A DNA stretch of 9,559 bases from Armatimonadota bacterium (GTDB lineage: Bacteria; Armatimonadota; Zipacnadia; Zipacnadales; VGFC01): contig VGFB01000086.1 in NCBI GenBank assembly GCA_016869015.1, forward strand, positions 1 to 9,559. Direction: 5' to 3'. Under the pieces are notes generated by a model, which was not told the origin of the DNA, did no database searches, and saw nothing but the letters and a program-made list of their open reading frames with translations. This document shows positions 6,979 to 9,559 of the stretch, in pieces; the stretch's first letter is position 1; every line of letters starts with the position of its first letter. The translations under genes and the position numbers were made by a program.

Positions 6979-7968
6979 ATGAAGACGCCGGCGGTTGTGT
7001 TCACCGATGTGGCGCAGAACGAGGTGCGGGAGATCGAGATGCCCCCGCCCGGTCCGGGCGAGGTGCAGATCAGGACCTCCTACTCGACCATCAGCGCCGG
7101 CACCGAAGGCTGGGCGCTGAGGCAGCTCTTCACCTGGGCTAGAACGCCCTACCCTTGTGTGCCCGGTTACCAGCGCGTGGGGATCATCACCGAGTTGGGC
7201 CCCGACGTTGAGGGCTGGCAGGTCGGCGACCGCGTCATGGCGACCGTCGGCCGGTGGGAGGGGGAGGTGGTCTCCTTCTGGGGCTCCCACGCCGCGGTCG
7301 CGAACACGGTCGCGAGCGAGCTGTACTGGGTCCCGGATGGCGCCGATGAGGTCGATGCCAGCGGCACCGTGGTCGCGCAGGTCGGCTACAACGCTGCGAG
7401 CCGGGTGGCGATGGAGCCCGGCGACTGGGGTCTCGTCTACGGCGACGGTCTCATCGGCCAGTGCGCGGCCCAGGCGGCTCAGGCGCGCGGCGCGAACGTG
7501 ATTCTCGTTGGCCACCGGCCCGAGCGCCTGGAGCTCGCCCGGCAGTACAGCGCCGAGCTGGCCGTGAACAACGCCACGGAGAGCGTGGCGGAGGTCGTTC
7601 GCGAGCACGCAGGCGGGCAGGTCGCCTTCGTCATCGATACGGTCCAGCAAGAGGCCGCGCAACAGGAGTACTCGCCCCTGCTTGAGCACGGGAAGGGCCA
7701 GATCGTCTACAGCGGCTTCACCCCCGCCGAGACCTGGGCCAGCATGGCCGACCTGCAGAAGCGCGAACTCACCACACACTACGTCTCAGGCTGGACCCGG
7801 GCGAAGATGGACGCCACGCTCGCGCTCATGGCCGAGGGGCAGATGCGGCTGCTCCCCCTGGCGACACACCAGGTTGACGCGGTCGCACGCGGCGCCGAGA
7901 TGTACCGCATGATCCTGGAGAAGGGCGAGCCGTTCCTCGGCATCGTACTGGACTGGACGAAGGCGTGA
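6979..7968 (+). CDS. Zinc-less medium-chain dehydrogenase/reductase (MDR), probable sugar or polyol oxidoreductase
   Basis: This 329-aa cytoplasmic protein follows the GH2 gene by 12 bp, with AGGAG at 6966-6970 overlapping the GH2 stop. An N-terminal GroES-like domain (1 to about 125) is followed by a Rossmann domain with GDGLIG (155-160) and a second strand ending VGHRPER (177-183). No Asp ends that strand and basic residues follow, so NADP(H) is somewhat more likely than NAD. Zinc MDRs carry a catalytic Cys near position 40 and a GHE motif near 63-65. Here these read SAGTE (39-43) and PGYQRVG (62-68), and the four-cysteine structural zinc lobe is also missing. It therefore belongs to the zinc-independent SxGTE-type group often found beside Gfo/Idh oxidoreductases. 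BchC-like dehydrogenases share the same general look, but no bacteriochlorophyll genes are nearby. In this operon it most plausibly oxidises or reduces a hydroxyl of the released sugar or a derivative (inference). Confidence 0.92.
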   Translation: MKTPAVVFTDVAQNEVREIEMPPPGPGEVQIRTSYSTISAGTEGWALRQLFTWARTPYPCVPGYQRVGIITELGPDVEGWQVGDRVMATVGRWEGEVVSFWGSHAAVANTVASELYWVPDGADEVDASGTVVAQVGYNAASRVAMEPGDWGLVYGDGLIGQCAAQAAQARGANVILVGHRPERLELARQYSAELAVNNATESVAEVVREHAGGQVAFVIDTVQQEAAQQEYSPLLEHGKGQIVYSGFTPAETWASMADLQKRELTTHYVSGWTRAKMDATLALMAEGQMRLLPLATHQVDAVARGAEMYRMILEKGEPFLGIVLDWTKA

Positions 7969-7988
7969 CGGCAACGAGAGCGGGGAGC

Positions 7989-8018
7989 ATGGAAGAGAGG
8001 CGAAGACGACAAAGATGA
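7989..8018 (+). other. Possible 9-codon Arg-rich leader ORF overlapping the SDR start codon
   Basis: ATG at 7989 opens a frame reading MEERRRRQR, with its stop at 8016-8018. The stop shares bases with the next gene's start in an ATGA arrangement (start 8015). Five of nine codons are Arg, and all are AGG, CGA or AGA types that are uncommon in a GC-rich genome. GGGGAG (7982-7987) is only 1 nt from this ATG, too close for normal initiation. The overlap could couple translation into the SDR gene, whose own Shine-Dalgarno is weak. Chance in a purine-rich spacer is the simpler explanation. Confidence 0.2.
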
Positions 8019-8914
8019 AGGTACTCATCACGGGTGCTACCGGATGGTTGGGGCGCGAGCTGACCGCGGCGCTGGAGGGCGCGCACGAGCTGGTCCTGCT
8101 GGATCGGAGCGCGCCGGCGGAGGCGACCGTCTTCCTGCCGGGCAAGGGTGACCGCGAGCCGGCGCCCTTCGAGACCGACTTGCCCTTCGTGAAGGCGGAG
8201 CTCACGGATGTCGAGGGTGTGCGCCGCGCGTGCGAGGGCTGCGAGGCCATCGTCCACCTCGCGGCCTCGACCACCGGCCTCCCGGAGCACGGCGTGCGGA
8301 CCTTCCGCGACAACGCCCTCGGCACGTACATCGTGCTCGACGAGGCGCGCCTCGCGGGGGTGAAGCGCGTCCTGTGCGCGTCGAGCGTCAACGCCTTTGG
8401 CACCATCTACTGGCGGATCAGCGGCAAGCCCCCGGTCTACACGAAGATGCCCCTCGACGAGAGCTTCCCGCCCGTGCCGGAGGACTCGTACAGCCTCAGC
8501 AAGTGGGTGAACGAGGAGACCTGCGCGGCCTTCCATCGCGCCTACGGCCTGACGACCGCGGCCTTCCGGTTCGCGGGCGTGTTCAACGACGCGCTCTACG
8601 AGCAGTGGCTCGTGAACGCGCAACAGCCGACGGAGGCCTGGAGCGACGACCTCTACCAGTGGGCGCATCACCACGACATCATCGCGGGGCTGAAGCGGGC
8701 GCTGGAGTGCGAGACGCTGCCCGGACACGGGGTGTACTATCTCGGCGCCGCCGACACGCGCTGCCCCGAGCTCTCGATGGGACTCCTCGAGCGCTTCCGC
8801 CCCGATCTGGCGGCTACCGTCGAGACGCCCATCGAAGGTCGCGGCTCGCTGATCTCCATCGACCGCGCGCGACAGGCGTTCGGGTATGACCCGCAGTACC
8901 GGTTGGGCGCGTAG
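8015..8914 (+). CDS. Extended SDR, NAD-dependent epimerase/dehydratase-type oxidoreductase
   Basis: This is a 299-aa cytoplasmic protein of about the usual length for an extended short-chain dehydrogenase/reductase. The Rossmann motif GATGWLG (7-13) is at the N-terminus, and D30 at the end of the second strand favours NAD. HLAAS (81-85) follows the fourth strand. The active site is SS at 123-124, with Y159 and K163 in YSLSK. The C-terminal part (about 185-299) is the substrate lobe, with HHHDIIAGLKRALE (218-231) matching the usual helix of nucleotide-sugar epimerases. Relatives include UDP-sugar 4-epimerases and uronate dehydrogenases; the sequence does not decide between them. The ATG at 8015 has no strong Shine-Dalgarno: GAGAGG at 7995-8000 is 14 nt away. 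It may be coupled to upstream translation across the 46-bp gap. Its place between two other dehydrogenases points to epimerisation or oxidation of the glycan-derived sugar (inference). Confidence 0.93.
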   Translation: MKVLITGATGWLGRELTAALEGAHELVLLDRSAPAEATVFLPGKGDREPAPFETDLPFVKAELTDVEGVRRACEGCEAIVHLAASTTGLPEHGVRTFRDNALGTYIVLDEARLAGVKRVLCASSVNAFGTIYWRISGKPPVYTKMPLDESFPPVPEDSYSLSKWVNEETCAAFHRAYGLTTAAFRFAGVFNDALYEQWLVNAQQPTEAWSDDLYQWAHHHDIIAGLKRALECETLPGHGVYYLGAADTRCPELSMGLLERFRPDLAATVETPIEGRGSLISIDRARQAFGYDPQYRLGA

Positions 8915-8918
8915 CGGC

Positions 8919-8962
8919 CAACCACGAAGACCTCCAGGCAGGCACAAAGACACACGAAGCAC
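8919..8962. repeat. Degenerate CACGAAG/CACAAAG intergenic repeat-like tract
   Basis: The spacer between the SDR and Gfo/Idh genes contains CCAACCACGAAGACC, then GGCACAAAGACACACGAAGC. It is almost free of T and built from variants of a CAC(G/A)AAG(A) word. Similar AACCACGAAG-type tracts are familiar in spacers of environmental GC-rich bacteria, but I cannot name a defined family. The same two words, CGAAGAC then ACAAAGA, recur in the same order in the previous spacer (8001-8007 and 8009-8015). I see no hairpin or terminator in it. Confidence 0.4.
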
Positions 8963-8984
8963 GGCAAGGAGCGCGACGGCTGCG

Positions 8985-9559
8985 ATGGCAAGGGAGACGG
9001 CGGTTGTCGTCGGTGCCGGAGGAATCTCGGGGGCCTGGTTCCCGAGGCTGAAGGAGGAGGGCGTCAACGTCCTCGCGGTGGTCGATCTGCGGGAGGAGGC
9101 GGCGCGGGCACGGGTCGAGGAGTACGGGCTGGGCGCGGAGGCCTCCAGTGACCTCGACGCGATGCTCGCGAAGCATCGGCCGGACTTCGTGGTCGATCTG
9201 ACGACACCCGAGGCCCACTGCGCAGTCACGTGCGCGGCGCTTCGAGCGGGGTGCCACGTGGTCGGCGAGAAGCCGATGGCCGCGAGCATGGACGAGGCCC
9301 GGGCGATGGTCCGCGCCGCGGAGGAGACGGGCTGCGTGTACATGGTCAGCCAGTCCCGCCGCTGGAACGCCAATCACGACATTGTGCGGCGAACGGTGCA
9401 GACCGGGGAACTGGGCGCGCTCACGACGGTGAACTGCGACTTCTACCTCGGCGCGCACTTCGGCGGCTTCCGCGATGAGATGCCAAGCCCACTGGTCCTG
9501 GACATGGCGATCCACCACTTCGACCTCGCGCGCTTCATGAGCGGCGTCGATCCGATGGC
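8985..9559 (+). CDS. Gfo/Idh/MocA family oxidoreductase, N-terminal part (3' end missing)
   Basis: The frame is open from ATG 8985 to the right edge: 191 codons plus two bases, about half of a normal 330-400-residue member. AAGGAG at 8966-8971 lies 13 nt upstream, slightly far but the best site seen. The N-terminal Rossmann domain has VVGAGGISG (8-16), and D34 at the end of the second strand implies NAD(H). LTTPEAHC (72-79) and the family hallmark GEKPMA (94-99) follow, and K96 is the residue usually needed for catalysis. SQSRRWN (122-128) and LDMAIHHFD (172-180) then open the alpha/beta catalytic domain, with D173 and H177 matching the common DxxxH site. There is no signal peptide, so it should be cytoplasmic. 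The family includes inositol and glucose-type dehydrogenases and 3-keto-sugar enzymes; the specificity region is mostly outside the window. It is the last visible gene of the operon. Confidence 0.94.
   Translation, partial: MARETAVVVGAGGISGAWFPRLKEEGVNVLAVVDLREEAARARVEEYGLGAEASSDLDAMLAKHRPDFVVDLTTPEAHCAVTCAALRAGCHVVGEKPMAASMDEARAMVRAAEETGCVYMVSQSRRWNANHDIVRRTVQTGELGALTTVNCDFYLGAHFGGFRDEMPSPLVLDMAIHHFDLARFMSGVDPM

Noticed and set aside
5374..7779. An 801-codon open frame on the minus strand, antisense to the GH2 and MDR genes
   Set aside because: Its translation is low-complexity, rich in Arg, Gly, Val, Leu and His, with no family motif. The opposite strand here encodes two proteins with intact catalytic motifs and good ribosome-binding sites. 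Long antisense frames are expected in GC-rich coding DNA.
6979..7968. Identification of the MDR protein as bacteriochlorophyll enzyme BchC
   Set aside because: The SxGTE resemblance is shared by many zinc-less MDRs, and no photosynthesis gene is in the window.
7969..8014. Possible transcription terminator in the spacer before the SDR gene
   Set aside because: No stem-loop followed by a T-run is present; the spacer is purine-rich and unlikely to fold.
7826..9373. A 515-codon minus-strand open frame opposite the SDR and Gfo/Idh genes
   Set aside because: It crosses three sense genes and two spacers and has no recognisable domain, while the sense frames have clear Rossmann and catalytic motifs.

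Overview
The window is a compact carbohydrate-processing locus from a GC-rich bacterium. The base composition looks like roughly two thirds G+C by eye; I did not compute it. No rRNA, tRNA, CRISPR array, transposase or phage gene is visible. Large secreted multi-domain glycosidases, several oxidoreductases and degenerate CACGAAG-type words in the spacers are the style of environmental, mostly uncultured lineages such as Armatimonadota or Planctomycetota and relatives. That placement is a guess; no marker gene is present to settle it.

Layout. A leftward gene (1-1139, running off the left edge) encodes a secreted, helix-rich protein that probably folds as an alpha/alpha toroid. A 114-bp divergent intergenic region (1140-1253) separates it from five rightward genes: a 1140-residue secreted multi-domain protein with a GH101/DUF5696-like candidate catalytic barrel (1254-4676); a secreted GH2 glycosidase with both catalytic glutamates and an extra C-terminal beta-sandwich (4690-6966); a medium-chain dehydrogenase lacking the usual zinc ligands (6979-7968); an extended SDR (8015-8914); and the N-terminal half of a Gfo/Idh/MocA oxidoreductase (8985-9559, running off the right edge). 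The two end genes are open at the window edges and are easy to miss for that reason.

How the genes may work together (inference). The spacers between the rightward genes are 13, 12, 46 and 70 bp, so they are probably one operon. Three proteins (leftward gene, GH101/DUF5696-like, GH2) carry export signals and would attack a glycan outside the cytoplasm. The three oxidoreductases have no signal peptide and would work on the released sugar in the cytoplasm. Three different nicotinamide-dependent dehydrogenase families behind two hydrolases suggest an oxidative route of sugar breakdown or inversion rather than simple kinase-led catabolism. No transporter, kinase, aldolase or regulator is visible, so the pathway must continue outside the window. 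The substrate cannot be read from the sequence.
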